Part shown: positions 25,579 through 34,269 of the stretch, one piece after another
How the letters are laid out: every line of letters begins with the position of its first letter
How positions within the stretch are numbered: the stretch's first letter is position 1
NCBI GenBank assembly: GCA_016794525.1
Contig: JAEUJY010000113.1
Span: 62,001-126,000, forward strand
Source of the DNA: Myxococcales bacterium
GTDB taxonomy: Bacteria > Myxococcota_A > Polyangia > Haliangiales > Haliangiaceae
DNA: 64,000 bases
Direction: 5' to 3'
The notes under the pieces: generated by a model
What the model was told of the DNA's origin: nothing
Seen by the model: the letters and a program-made list of their open reading frames with translations, nothing else
Databases searched by the model: none
Translations under genes and position numbers: made by a program

Positions 25579-26502
25579 ATGGTCGCTGTTCGCGCCTACG
25601 TCCCGTCCGCCCCCGCCATCACCCCCGCCGCCCCCGCCGCGCCGGCGCCGCGCGATCTCGAGCTGTCGGCCACCGACGGCGTGCCCCTGGCCGCCACCCA
25701 CGTCGCGCCGGTCGGCCCGGCCCGCGGCGCGGCGCTGATCGCGCCGGCGATGGGCGTGCCGCAGCGCTACTACGCGGCGTTCGCCGCGTGGCTCGCGGCG
25801 CGCGGCTTCCACGCGCTGACCTTCGACTACCGCGGCAGCGGCCGGTCGCGCCGCGGCTCGCTGCGCGCGGTCGACGCCGATCTGATCACGTGGGCCCGCC
25901 GCGACGCCACCGCGGCGCTGCGCCACCTGCAGGACCTCGCGCCGGGGCTGCCGCTGACCTGGATCGGCCACAGCCTCGGCGGGCAGCTGGTGCCGTTCGT
26001 GCCCGATCACGGCGAGCTGGCGCGGATCATCACGGTCGCCGCCGGCAGCGGCTACTGGCGCGACAACGGCCCGGCCCTGCGCCGCAAGGTGTGGCTGCTC
26101 TGGTACCTCGCCGCGCCGCTGGCCACGTCGTTGGTCGGCTACTTCCCGGGCCGCGCGCTCGGCATGGTGGGCGATCTGCCGCGCGGCGTGATCCGGCAAT
26201 GGCGGCGCTGGTGCCTCGATCCCGGCTACGCGGTCGGCGCCGAGGGCCGCGCGGTCGCCGAGCTGTTCGAGCGCGTGCGCACGCCGATCACCGCGCTGTC
26301 GTTCACCGACGACGAGATGATGTCGGCGCGCAGCATCGACGGGTTGCACGGCGCGTTCCGCGGCGCCGCGGTCACCCACGTCCGGCTGGCGCCGGCCGAC
26401 GTCGGGCGCGCGCGGCTCGGGCACTTCGGCTGGTTCCGCGACGAGCACGCGCCGCTGTGGGACGACGTCGTCGCGCCCCACCTCGCGACCGCGGCGCGCT
26501 GA
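25579..26502 (+). CDS. Alpha/beta hydrolase
   Basis: 307 residues with a clear AAGGAGG ribosome-binding site before the ATG. An Ala/Pro-rich lead of about 28 residues precedes the fold. Motifs: LTFDYRGSGRS, nucleophile elbow GHSLGG, and a possible catalytic His in ARLGHFGWF. It resembles the predicted hydrolases of the YheT/serine-aminopeptidase kind (WIGHSLGGQLVPF, GSGYWRDN). The substrate is unknown. Likely controlled by the divergent LysR. Confidence 0.85.
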   Translation: MVAVRAYVPSAPAITPAAPAAPAPRDLELSATDGVPLAATHVAPVGPARGAALIAPAMGVPQRYYAAFAAWLAARGFHALTFDYRGSGRSRRGSLRAVDADLITWARRDATAALRHLQDLAPGLPLTWIGHSLGGQLVPFVPDHGELARIITVAAGSGYWRDNGPALRRKVWLLWYLAAPLATSLVGYFPGRALGMVGDLPRGVIRQWRRWCLDPGYAVGAEGRAVAELFERVRTPITALSFTDDEMMSARSIDGLHGAFRGAAVTHVRLAPADVGRARLGHFGWFRDEHAPLWDDVVAPHLATAAR

Positions 26503-26630
26503 ACGGGGCAGGATGCCCCGCGGTCCTGGCGTGCCCCACGCGCGCGGCGCGCCACCTCGCCCGCCGCGCGGCGCTGCGCGATCGCCGCTGGCGCGCCCGA
26601 TGCAGAGGGGGCAGGGCGGAGGTAATCGCC

Positions 26631-27164
26631 ATGCAGCCCAAGACGTTCGTGTTCACCCTGCTGTCGTTGTCGCTCTCCACCGGCGTCGCCCTGGCCGGTC
26701 CCTCGGCGCGTCGCGCCCCCACCCGCGCGCCGCGGCCGCTGGTCCTCGACGAGGCCGTCGTCGTCACCGACGCCAGCGCGCCGGCGCGCCGGCTCGCGGC
26801 CGACCTCCAGGCGACCCGTCACCGCGCGACGCTCGATCGCGCCGCCGCGACCCGCGCCGAGGCGGCGATCGGCGGCGACCGCGCCGCGCTCGCGGCGATC
26901 GATCGCCAGCTGGTCCAGGCCGACCAGGCCTACCAGCGCGCGGTGGCGCACCACCGGGCGGGCGCGGCCGGCGACGCCGGGCGGCGGCGCGGCGCGCTGG
27001 TCCTCGAGCGCGACGCGGTGCGCGCGCGCCTGAACGCGGCCGAGGCCCGCCGGCTCGCGGCCCTCCACGACCGCGGCGCGGCCATGGCCCGGGTCGCGCG
27101 CCTCGACCGCCAGGCCGCCGCCGTCATGGACCACGATCTGGCGACCGCGGCGGCGATGTTGTAG
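26631..27164 (+). CDS. Small exported helical (coiled-coil) protein
   Basis: 177 residues with GGAGGT before the ATG. A cleavable signal peptide (TFVFTLLSLSLSTGVALAGP) is followed by about 150 residues rich in Ala, Arg and Leu with no Cys. They are predicted to form long helices (RHRATLDRAAATRAEAAIGGDRAALAAIDRQ in two helices, then VLERDAVRARLNAAEARRLAAL). No family is recognised. It sits 50 bases before the microcompartment operon, but that operon has its own promoter-like hexamer and a cytoplasmic role, so a functional link is doubtful. Confidence 0.75.
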   Translation: MQPKTFVFTLLSLSLSTGVALAGPSARRAPTRAPRPLVLDEAVVVTDASAPARRLAADLQATRHRATLDRAAATRAEAAIGGDRAALAAIDRQLVQADQAYQRAVAHHRAGAAGDAGRRRGALVLERDAVRARLNAAEARRLAALHDRGAAMARVARLDRQAAAVMDHDLATAAAML

Positions 27165-27214
27165 CCGCCGCCGTCGTTGACCGCCGCCCGGCGGGCCGCT
27201 ACCGTCGACCGTCC

Positions 27215-27604
27215 ATGTACCTGGGAGTCGTCACCGGCACCGTCGTCGCCGCGCAGAAAGCCGCCGGCCTCGAAGGCCAGAAGCTGCTGCTGGTGCAGCC
27301 GGTCGACGACACCGGGCGCGCCACCGGCGACCTGCAGGTCGCCGTCGACACGGTCCAGGCCGGCGTCGGCGATCACGTCTACCTGGTCGGATCCCGCGAG
27401 GCCGCGCTGGCCCTGACCCCGTGGTTCGTCCCGGTCGACGCCGCGATCGTCGGCATCGTCGACGGCCTGCACGCGCCGGCCCGCGCCGCCGACGGCGCGC
27501 CCGAGCCGGTCGACGACGACCCCACCGTCGCCAACGACAGCGCGCCGATCGCCGCCGCGCGCAAGCGCCCCCAGGCCACCCGCAAGCCGGAGCCGCGCCG
27601 ATGA
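27215..27604 (+). CDS. BMC-P shell vertex protein 1 (EutN/CcmL family), with C-terminal extension
   Basis: 129 residues. The first 85 are a full pentameric bacterial-microcompartment domain: [63 protein letters not shown] pentamers cap the twelve vertices of icosahedral protein shells. About 44 extra residues follow, first acidic ([12 protein letters not shown]) then basic ([14 protein letters not shown]). They are longer than in a minimal family member and could face the lumen or bind cargo; that part is inference. The gene leads a three-gene operon with a second BMC-P gene (ATGA overlap) and an aldolase. TACCGT lies nine bases before the ATG. Confidence 0.9.
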   Translation: MYLGVVTGTVVAAQKAAGLEGQKLLLVQPVDDTGRATGDLQVAVDTVQAGVGDHVYLVGSREAALALTPWFVPVDAAIVGIVDGLHAPARAADGAPEPVDDDPTVANDSAPIAAARKRPQATRKPEPRR

Positions 27605-27873
27605 GGCTGTGCCGCGTGCTCGGCAACATCACCGCGTCGGTCAAGCACCCGGCCTACGCCGGCCGCACGCTGCTGATCGTCCAGCCGCTCGACGCCGCCG
27701 GCGCCGACCTCGGCGACAGCTTCATCGCCGTCGACGATGCCCAGGCCGGCCCCGGCGATCGCGTGCTGGTGCTGACCGAGGGCAACGGCGTGCGGCAGAT
27801 CTTGAAGGGCGGCGATCAGGTGCCGATCCGCTCGCTGGTGGTCGGCATCGTCGACGAGGTCGACGCGTCGTGA
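27601..27873 (+). CDS. BMC-P shell vertex protein 2 (EutN/CcmL family)
   Basis: 90 residues, the minimal family length: [68 protein letters not shown]. It is clearly a second, diverged vertex protein rather than a recent copy of the first. Its ATG overlaps the stop of the first BMC-P gene and its own stop overlaps the aldolase GTG, so all three are translationally coupled. Haliangium ochraceum is known to have a pair of BMC-P genes (Hoch_4425 and Hoch_4426 in my memory) away from its main shell locus; this pair looks like the same arrangement. Confidence 0.92.
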   Translation: MRLCRVLGNITASVKHPAYAGRTLLIVQPLDAAGADLGDSFIAVDDAQAGPGDRVLVLTEGNGVRQILKGGDQVPIRSLVVGIVDEVDAS

Positions 27874-28739
27874 GCGGCGGCAGCACGTTCGGCGGCCGCC
27901 GCGGCCCGGTGGCGGCGTACGCCCGCGAGCTGCACGCCCGCGGTTGGGTCGCCAACCACGACGGCAACGTCAGCGTCCGCGACGGCGCCGGCTTCCTGGC
28001 CACGCCCACCGCGACGTCGAAGCGCGTCATCGCCGATCGCGACGTGCTCACGCTCGACGCCGCCGGCAAGGTGGTCGGGCAGGGCAAGGTGTTCGGCGAG
28101 ATCGGCCTGCACCTCGCGGTCTACCAGCGCCGCCCCGACGTCGGCGCGGTGGTCCACGCGCACCCGCCGCACGCCACCGCGATCGCCTGCGCCGCTGGCG
28201 GCGTCGCCGATCACCCGATCGCCCGGCCGTTCATCGCCGAGGCGGTGGTGTCGCTCGGGCCGATCATCCCGCGGGTCGGCTTCGCCGCGCCCGGCGAGGC
28301 CGCGGTCCGCGCGCTGGCGCCGTGGTGCGAGCTGGTCGACGCCGCGCTGCTCGGCGGCCACGGCGTCATCGCCTGGGGCGCCGATCTCGAGCAGGCGTAC
28401 CTCCGCCTCGAGCTGGTCGAGCACCTCGCGCGGATCGCGCTGGCCGCGGTGCCGCTGGGCGGCGTGCGCGCGCTGGCCGATGACGCCGTCGCCCCGCTCC
28501 TGGCCGCCCGCGCCAAGGCCGGCCTCGGCCGCGCCGCCGACGCCGCGGTCAAGCTCGCCGCCGATCTGGTCGCGCGTCCGCCCGACAGCCGGGGCGCCAA
28601 GCCGGTGGTGGCCTGCGCGCCGGCCCCGCACAGCGCCGTGCCGACGATCGGCCCCGGCGGCGGCCCCGGCGGCGGCCCTAGCGGCGACGAGCTGGCGGCG
28701 ATCGTGCGCGACGAGATCGTGCGCGCGCTGCGCGGCTGA
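27870..28739 (+). CDS. Class II aldolase with C-terminal microcompartment-targeting helix
   Basis: 289 residues from a GTG overlapping the BMC-P stop. The class II aldolase/adducin domain (about residues 10-205) shows [15 protein letters not shown], Glu in [10 protein letters not shown], the metal-binding pair in [15 protein letters not shown] and the later His in [11 protein letters not shown]. This is the zinc site of fuculose/rhamnulose-1-phosphate aldolases, which give lactaldehyde and dihydroxyacetone phosphate. An Ala/Pro/Gly linker leads to [18 protein letters not shown] at the very end, an amphipathic helix like encapsulation peptides. I infer a cargo enzyme of a sugar-phosphate-degrading microcompartment. 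The substrate is not proven. Confidence 0.88.
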   Translation: MSGGSTFGGRRGPVAAYARELHARGWVANHDGNVSVRDGAGFLATPTATSKRVIADRDVLTLDAAGKVVGQGKVFGEIGLHLAVYQRRPDVGAVVHAHPPHATAIACAAGGVADHPIARPFIAEAVVSLGPIIPRVGFAAPGEAAVRALAPWCELVDAALLGGHGVIAWGADLEQAYLRLELVEHLARIALAAVPLGGVRALADDAVAPLLAARAKAGLGRAADAAVKLAADLVARPPDSRGAKPVVACAPAPHSAVPTIGPGGGPGGGPSGDELAAIVRDEIVRALRG

Positions 28740-28836
28740 GCCGCTGCAGGCTGCGGCACGCAGCAGCCGGCGCCCCAGCTGCGGGCGCCCGCCTGCACCC
28801 ACGCGCAAACGAAGGGATCCACGCGGCCCGGGCGGT

Positions 28837-28850
28837 GGCATGGGCCGTGC
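28837..28850 (+). promoter_or_regulatory. Sigma-54 (-24/-12) promoter candidate of the kinase/activator operon
   Basis: The sequence GTGGCATGGGCCGTGCTG contains GG (28837-28838) and GC (28849-28850) exactly ten bases apart, with most of the consensus TGGCACG-N4-TTGCW around them. Transcription would start near 28862, just before the GGGGGA ribosome-binding site and the ATG at 28875. The fourth gene of the operon encodes a sigma-54 activator, so positive autoregulation is plausible. Confidence 0.55.
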
Positions 28851-28874
28851 TGCGTGGCGGCGCAGGGGGAACCA

Positions 28875-30185
28875 ATGGTCCAGCTGCGCGTCACCGCGCT
28901 CATCGCGCTCGTCGTCACTGCGTGCCTCGATCGATCGCCCGAGGGCGCCCCGGGGCCGGCACCCACCGCGGCAGTCTTCCGCGGCGGTCCCGACGGCAGC
29001 AACTGCGCACCCGCGCTGCCGGTGATGTACGACGCGAGCGGCGCGCTGCGGCCGTTCCAGAGCATCCTCGCGCACTACTACCGCATCCTCGAGCTGCGGC
29101 GCGCCGAGGTCGACGGCGAGGTCGTGCTCGACGCCGATCTGCCGTCGCCCTACGACGGCAGCGTCGCGCACATCGAGTCGCTGGCGAAGTCGATCGAGAT
29201 CTTCCAGGACCGCGGCGAGCAGGGCTTCGCGCACCACCGCTACTACGCCGGCCAGTTCGGGTTCGGGCCCGACCTCGGCGAGGCCAGCGGCACGGCGTGC
29301 GTGGCGATCGACGACGAGGCGCTGCGCCGGGTCGGCCTGCAGGCCCACACCGCGCTGGCGCAGGCCGGGCAGTGCGGCGTCAACGACGACGGCACGCCGC
29401 GGTTCTGGGAGGTCGGGCCGCTGTTCTTGTTCCGCCCCGGCGACGCGTTCGACGCCCGCGTGCTGATCGCCAAGGGCCTCGCGCGGTGGACGACCGAGGA
29501 GTACCCCGAGCGCTGCATCGTGCCGCGGCGCGACGCGCTGCCCGACGTCGAGGTGGTCGTCAGCGAGGCCAAGCGCAAGATCCCGTGCGCGATCGGGTTC
29601 CGCCCCGACGCGGTCACCGAGGCGGTGGTCGAGCTGATCCCCAGCTCGGCGATGGTCGACGCGACGCCGGTCCTGATGCGCCCGTTCACCGCCGCTGGCT
29701 TCGTCCCGCTGCCCAACGGGCTGGCGACGGTGCGCCGGGTGCTGCGCGACGGCTGGCTGCGCGCGATGGCCGCCGTCGACGTGCCGGTGTTCGCGCTGCT
29801 CGCGCCCGACGACCCCACCAGCTACTGGGTGGCGGTGGTGGGCCACCCGATCGGCCCGCTGCAGCACCCGAGCGAGCTGTTGCTGCCCGAGGAGCGGGCG
29901 TGGGTCGATGGCCTGGTCGGGCGCTACGAGGAGCGCTGCTGCCACGAGGTCTGCACCACGGCGGCGCGGGTCGCCACGACGACCCCGCCGCCGCCACCGC
30001 CGCCGCCGAGCTGCCAGGTGGTCTGCGAGCCCGAGGGCGAGTGCCGCACGGCGATGTCCGACGGCATGACGGTGATGGTCGCGGGCGTGACGACGGCCGA
30101 CTGCGCCGGTGACTGCCCGCACCCTGCCGCGTCGCCGCCGAGCGCGGCGCCGGCGTGCGAATGGACGGCCCCGGAGCTGCCGTGA
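28875..30185 (+). CDS. Lipoprotein of unknown function, first gene of the kinase/activator operon
   Basis: 436 residues. A lipoprotein signal MVQLRVTALIALVVTACLD is followed by an exported domain of about 360 residues with no recognised family (SILAHYYRILELRRAEVDG, HHRYYAGQFGFGPDLGEASGTACVAIDDEALRRVG). The C-terminus has a Pro stretch and a Cys-rich end (CCHEVCTT, CQVVCEPEGEC). GGGGGA precedes the ATG. The stop overlaps the next gene's GTG, so the protein is made together with the kinase. I infer a surface sensor or the regulated output of the pathway. A start further upstream (28854, GTG) is less likely. Confidence 0.75.
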   Translation: MVQLRVTALIALVVTACLDRSPEGAPGPAPTAAVFRGGPDGSNCAPALPVMYDASGALRPFQSILAHYYRILELRRAEVDGEVVLDADLPSPYDGSVAHIESLAKSIEIFQDRGEQGFAHHRYYAGQFGFGPDLGEASGTACVAIDDEALRRVGLQAHTALAQAGQCGVNDDGTPRFWEVGPLFLFRPGDAFDARVLIAKGLARWTTEEYPERCIVPRRDALPDVEVVVSEAKRKIPCAIGFRPDAVTEAVVELIPSSAMVDATPVLMRPFTAAGFVPLPNGLATVRRVLRDGWLRAMAAVDVPVFALLAPDDPTSYWVAVVGHPIGPLQHPSELLLPEERAWVDGLVGRYEERCCHEVCTTAARVATTTPPPPPPPPSCQVVCEPEGECRTAMSDGMTVMVAGVTTADCAGDCPHPAASPPSAAPACEWTAPELP

Positions 30186-33100
30186 CGGTGGCCGCCGGCC
30201 GCGGCGGCACCGCCGACCTGCGGCGCGCGCGTGGCGCGACGATGCTCAAGGTCGCCCACCGGCGCGGCAGCGCCGAGGCGGCGCTCGCCGGCGAGGCGAC
30301 GGCGCTGGCGGCGTTGCACGGCACCGACGCGGTGGCGCTGCTCGACGTGACGACGACCGGCGCGCGGCCGGCGCTCGTGCTCGAGGCGCTCGACGGCCCC
30401 GACCTGCGCGCCGCGGCGGCGGCGTGCGATCGGCGCGCCGGCCTGCGGCTGGTGGCGGCGGCGGCGCGCGCGGTCGACGGCGTCCACCGCGCCGGCTGGG
30501 TCCACGGCGACCTGAAGCCCGCGCACGTCGTGCTGGTCGGCGCACCGCCGCGGGCGCGGCTGCTCGACTTCGGCGCGGCGACGCGCCTCGGCGCGGCGAT
30601 GTCCACGCTGGGCACGCCCGGCTACCTCGCCCCCGAGCGCCTCGCGCCGACGGTCGCGACGCCGACGATCGACGTCTACGCGCTCGGCGTCATCGCGTTC
30701 GAGCTGTGGTGCGGACGGCTGCCGTTCGTCGAGGTCGGTCGCGCCGGCGCGCTCGCGCACCGCGATCGCCGCGTGCCGGCGTTGCCCGACGCCGAGGGCA
30801 CCGCGCTCGAGCGCGTCGTGCGCGCGGCGCTGGCCAAGGATCCAGCCGCGCGCCCCGCGTCGGCCGCGGCGTTCGCGAGCCAGGTCGAGGCGGCGCTGGC
30901 CGAGCCGATGGAGCCGATCCGCCCGCGGCGCCCGCTGGCGCGCGGCACCCGCCCGATCGCCCCGCGCGCGGCGCGGCCCGCCGCGCTGGCGCCACCGCCG
31001 CTGATCGGCCGCGCCGACGAGCTGGCGCGGCTGGTCGAGGCCGGTCGCGCCGGCGGGCGCCGCCTGATCACCGTCCTGGCCGACGGCGGCCACGGCAAGT
31101 CGGCGCTGGTGATGGCCGCCGCGGCCGCGCTGCGGGCGACCGGCGCGCGGGTCGTGGTGCTCGCCGGCGATCGGCCGCTGGCGGCGCTGCTCGACGCGCT
31201 GGGCGCGGTCGACGACGGCCCCGGGGCGGCGGCGCTGCGCGTCGCCGCCGGCTGCCTCGACGTGGACCGGCGCGCGCTGCCAGCCGCGCCCGGCGCGATC
31301 CGGGCGGTCGCCGCCGCGGCGCTCGCCGAGCGGCTGCGCGCGCGCGGCGCCGACGTCGTCGTGCTCGACGACGCCCACTCCGCCGAGCCGGTGGTGCTCG
31401 ACGCCTGCGAGCGCCTGCTGGCGACGCCGAGCTGGGGCGGCGCGGTGCTGGCCGCGGCGCGCCCCAGCCTCGCGCACGGCCGGCCGCGCTGGGGCCATGG
31501 CGCGGCGGCGCGCCGCGAGCTCACGCTGGGCCCGCTGCCGCGCGACGACGCGCGCCGGCTGGTGCGCGCGCTCGTGCCCGAGTGCGCGAGCGTCCCGACG
31601 GTGGCGATCGATCGCGTGATCGATCGCGTCGGCGCGGTGCCGCTGACGCTGATCGAGCTGGTCGCGCACCTGCGCGCGACCGGGCGGGTGCGCGTCGACG
31701 CCGACGGCGTCGCGACGCTGGTGACCGACCGCCTCGCGGTGCCGGCCGACGCGCGGGTGGTCGCGTGGGTCGTCGCCGACGAGCTGGCGCGGCTGCCGCC
31801 GGACCTCGCCGCGGTGGCCCGCGCGCTCGCGGTCGCCGGGCCGCTGCCCACCGCCGACCGCCACGCGGTCCTCGACGATCCCGCGCTCGGGCTCGCGCTC
31901 GACCCGGCGGTCGCCGAGGCGCGGCTGCGTGCGGCCGGCGTGCTGGTCGGTGCGCCCGAGGCGCCGCGGTTCCGCCACGCGCTGATCCGCGACGCCGTCG
32001 CCGCCACCGCGAGCCGGGCGCTGCGCGCCGCGGTGCACGCGGCCGTCGTCGCGCGGGCCGCGACGCTGCCAGCGGCGGTGCGCGCCGCGCACGCCCACGG
32101 CGCCGGCCTGGCCGCGGCCGGGCTGTGGCGCGAGGCCGCCGAGGCCGCGCTGGCCCGCCACGACTACCTCGAGGCCGAGCGCTGCGCCACCGCCGCGCTG
32201 GACGAGGACGACGATCCGCGGACGCGGCAGGTCCGCGCGCGCGCCCGGGCGCGCCTCGGCCACCACCAGCCAGCGCTCGACGATCTGGCCTGCGCCCGCG
32301 CCCGGCGCGACGGCGCGCCCGGCGCGACGGTCGCGCTGTTGCTCGAGGAGGCCACCGCGCTCGACTGGCTGGCGCGGTACCAGGAGGCCGCGGCCCGGGC
32401 CGCCGAGGCCGCGGCGCTGTGCCCGGCCGACGCCGACGCGCCGCTGCGCGCCGCCGTGGCGATGGCGCGCGGCCGCGCGGCGTGGCGCGGGCGCGCGTTG
32501 CCGGCCGCGGTCGAGGCGCTGCGCGCGGCGCTGGTGGCGTGCGGCGGCGCGCCGCTCGCGCAGCGCTACGAGACGACGATCGCGTGCCACCTGATGCTCG
32601 GCTGGATCCTGGCCGCGCTCGGCGACCTCGCCGGCGCCGCCGCGCACCTCGACGACGCCGAGGCGCTGGCGCGGGCGCAGCACGACGGGCTGCACCTGGC
32701 CGCGGTGGCGAACAACCGCTACGCGCTGCACGCCGCGCGCGGCGATCGCGCGCCGGCCCGGGCGGCGCTGGCGCGGTTCACCGCGCTCGCGCGCGAGCTC
32801 GGCCTCGACGTCACCGAGTACCGCGGGCACTACAACCAGGCGATCGTCGCGTGCTGGTGCGACGACGACGTCGCCGCCGACGCCCACGCGCGCGCGGCGC
32901 TGGCGTTCGAGACCGCCGCGCCCCGGCGCTTCCCGCGCCCCCGCGCCGCCGGGTTGCTCGCGGTGCTGGCGATCCGCCGCGGCGATCGCGCGGCCGCCGC
33001 CACGTGGCACGCGGCCGCCGTCCGCGCGCTGGCGACCGCCCGCGACGAGCCCGGCGTCGCCGGTGACCGCCTGCTGAGCGAGGCGCTGGCCGCCGCGCTG

Positions 33101-33325
33101 GCCGACGACCTCGACGAGCCGCGCGCCCGCGCCCTGGCCGCGCGCGCGCGCGCGGCGGGCGATCCCGAGCTCGGGTTCGAGCTGCTCATGCTCGCGGCGC
33201 GGGCGGCGCGCGACGCGCCCACCGCGCGACGCCTCGCCCACCTGGCGCGGACCCTGCCGCCGGGGTTGCCCCGGCTGATCACCGACCCGCTACCCACGAC
33301 GGAGGCTCCATGCGCGAACTCGTGA
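30182..33325 (+). CDS. Ser/Thr kinase-like protein with AAA ATPase and TPR domains
   Basis: 1047 residues from a GTG overlapping the preceding stop. A compact kinase domain covers about residues 1-245: Lys in MLKVAHR, catalytic loop VHGDLKPAHV, DFGAATRLG, GTPGYLAPE. The Gly-rich loop is poorly formed, so activity may be weak. A P-loop ATPase follows (GGHGKSAL near residue 305, VVVLDDAHSAEP as Walker B), and a long TPR-like C-terminus fills the rest. This kinase-AAA-TPR order is common in myxobacteria and in the PknK type. It lies between the lipoprotein and a second kinase, which it overlaps by 16 bases, and probably belongs to a phosphorylation chain ending at the FHA activator. Confidence 0.88.
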   Translation: MTVAAGRGGTADLRRARGATMLKVAHRRGSAEAALAGEATALAALHGTDAVALLDVTTTGARPALVLEALDGPDLRAAAAACDRRAGLRLVAAAARAVDGVHRAGWVHGDLKPAHVVLVGAPPRARLLDFGAATRLGAAMSTLGTPGYLAPERLAPTVATPTIDVYALGVIAFELWCGRLPFVEVGRAGALAHRDRRVPALPDAEGTALERVVRAALAKDPAARPASAAAFASQVEAALAEPMEPIRPRRPLARGTRPIAPRAARPAALAPPPLIGRADELARLVEAGRAGGRRLITVLADGGHGKSALVMAAAAALRATGARVVVLAGDRPLAALLDALGAVDDGPGAAALRVAAGCLDVDRRALPAAPGAIRAVAAAALAERLRARGADVVVLDDAHSAEPVVLDACERLLATPSWGGAVLAAARPSLAHGRPRWGHGAAARRELTLGPLPRDDARRLVRALVPECASVPTVAIDRVIDRVGAVPLTLIELVAHLRATGRVRVDADGVATLVTDRLAVPADARVVAWVVADELARLPPDLAAVARALAVAGPLPTADRHAVLDDPALGLALDPAVAEARLRAAGVLVGAPEAPRFRHALIRDAVAATASRALRAAVHAAVVARAATLPAAVRAAHAHGAGLAAAGLWREAAEAALARHDYLEAERCATAALDEDDDPRTRQVRARARARLGHHQPALDDLACARARRDGAPGATVALLLEEATALDWLARYQEAAARAAEAAALCPADADAPLRAAVAMARGRAAWRGRALPAAVEALRAALVACGGAPLAQRYETTIACHLMLGWILAALGDLAGAAAHLDDAEALARAQHDGLHLAAVANNRYALHAARGDRAPARAALARFTALARELGLDVTEYRGHYNQAIVACWCDDDVAADAHARAALAFETAAPRRFPRPRAAGLLAVLAIRRGDRAAAATWHAAAVRALATARDEPGVAGDRLLSEALAAALADDLDEPRARALAARARAAGDPELGFELLMLAARAARDAPTARRLAHLARTLPPGLPRLITDPLPTTEAPCANS

Positions 33326-34269
33326 CCGAAGATCTGGGCCGCGCCTTGCCGGCGCCAGCCCACCGCGCGACCCGGACGACGTTCGGGTCGTGGCGGCTCG
33401 AGGCGCTGATCGCCCACGGCGGCTGCGGCAGCGTCTTCCGCGGCCGGCACGTCGTCCTCGATCGGCTGGCCGCGATCAAGGTCCTCCACCCCGCGCTGGC
33501 CGACGATCCGGCGATGGTCGCGCGCTTCGTCCAGGAGGCGCAGGCGGTCAACCGCATCCGCCACCCCAACATCGTCGACGTGCTCGACGTGGGCAGCGTC
33601 GCCGGCCAGCCGTACCTGGTCATGGAGCTGCTCGACGAGCGCAACCTCGAGCAGCGGCTCGACGCCGACGGCCGGCTGCCGCTGCCGGAGTGTCTCGCGA
33701 TCCTGACGCCGCTGTGCCACGCGCTGGCCGCGGCCCACGCCGCCGGCTTCGTCCACCGCGACGTCAAGGCCCGCAACGTCGGCTTCACCGCCGACGCCAC
33801 CGCGGCGCTGAAGCTCCTCGACTTCGGCATCGCCAAGCTGCTGGCGCCCGAGGCCGAGCGCGGCGCCAGCGCGACGATGCGCGTCGGGACGCCGCACTGC
33901 GTGGCGCCCGAGCAGATCCGCGGCCTCGCGGTCGACGCGCGCACCGACGTCTACGCGCTGGGGGTGCTGCTGTTTCATCTCGCCACCGGCGTGTACCCGT
34001 TCGACGCCGACGACTCGTCCGAGGTCGAGCGCATGCACCTCGACGCGCCACCCCCGCGACCGAGCGCGCTGGTCCCCGGGCTGGCGGTGATCGATCCGCT
34101 GGTCGCCGCCGCGATGGCCAAGGCCCGCGACGCGCGCCCGCCCTCGGCGGGCGCGTTCCTCGCCGCGCTGACGACGGCGCTCGCGCCGCCGGCCGCGGCG
34201 CGGCGGGCGTTCCATCGCCGCGCCCCGATGCGCCGCGGGCCCGCCGCCGGACGCTGGAGCGTCCGATGA
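33310..34269 (+). CDS. Soluble Ser/Thr protein kinase
   Basis: 319 residues, a kinase domain with no membrane helix and a short basic tail. Motifs: ALIAHGGCGSVFRG loop, AAIKVLHP lysine, QEAQAVNRIRHPNIV, catalytic loop VHRDVKARN (Ala and Arg replace the usual Pro-x before Asn), LLDFGIAKLL, GTPHCVAPEQ, TDVYALGVLLFHLATG. GGAGG precedes the ATG. The stop overlaps the ATG of the FHA activator (ATGA), so kinase and FHA protein are made in equal order. The FHA protein is its likely phosphothreonine-binding partner. Confidence 0.92.
   Translation: MRELVTEDLGRALPAPAHRATRTTFGSWRLEALIAHGGCGSVFRGRHVVLDRLAAIKVLHPALADDPAMVARFVQEAQAVNRIRHPNIVDVLDVGSVAGQPYLVMELLDERNLEQRLDADGRLPLPECLAILTPLCHALAAAHAAGFVHRDVKARNVGFTADATAALKLLDFGIAKLLAPEAERGASATMRVGTPHCVAPEQIRGLAVDARTDVYALGVLLFHLATGVYPFDADDSSEVERMHLDAPPPRPSALVPGLAVIDPLVAAAMAKARDARPPSAGAFLAALTTALAPPAAARRAFHRRAPMRRGPAAGRWSVR

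Noticed and set aside
27215-28739. Carboxysome rather than metabolosome
   Set aside because: CcmL-type vertex proteins alone do not define a carboxysome; no RuBisCO or carbonic anhydrase gene is present and the partner is an aldolase.
28740-28790. Hairpin GCTGC-GGCAC-GCAGC after the microcompartment operon as a terminator
   Set aside because: The stem is only five bases and there is no T tract; too weak to list as a feature.
29924-33241. A minus-strand frame of 1105 codons opposite the kinase-AAA gene
   Set aside because: No domain and composition of a GC-skew shadow; the plus strand has kinase and P-loop motifs in order.
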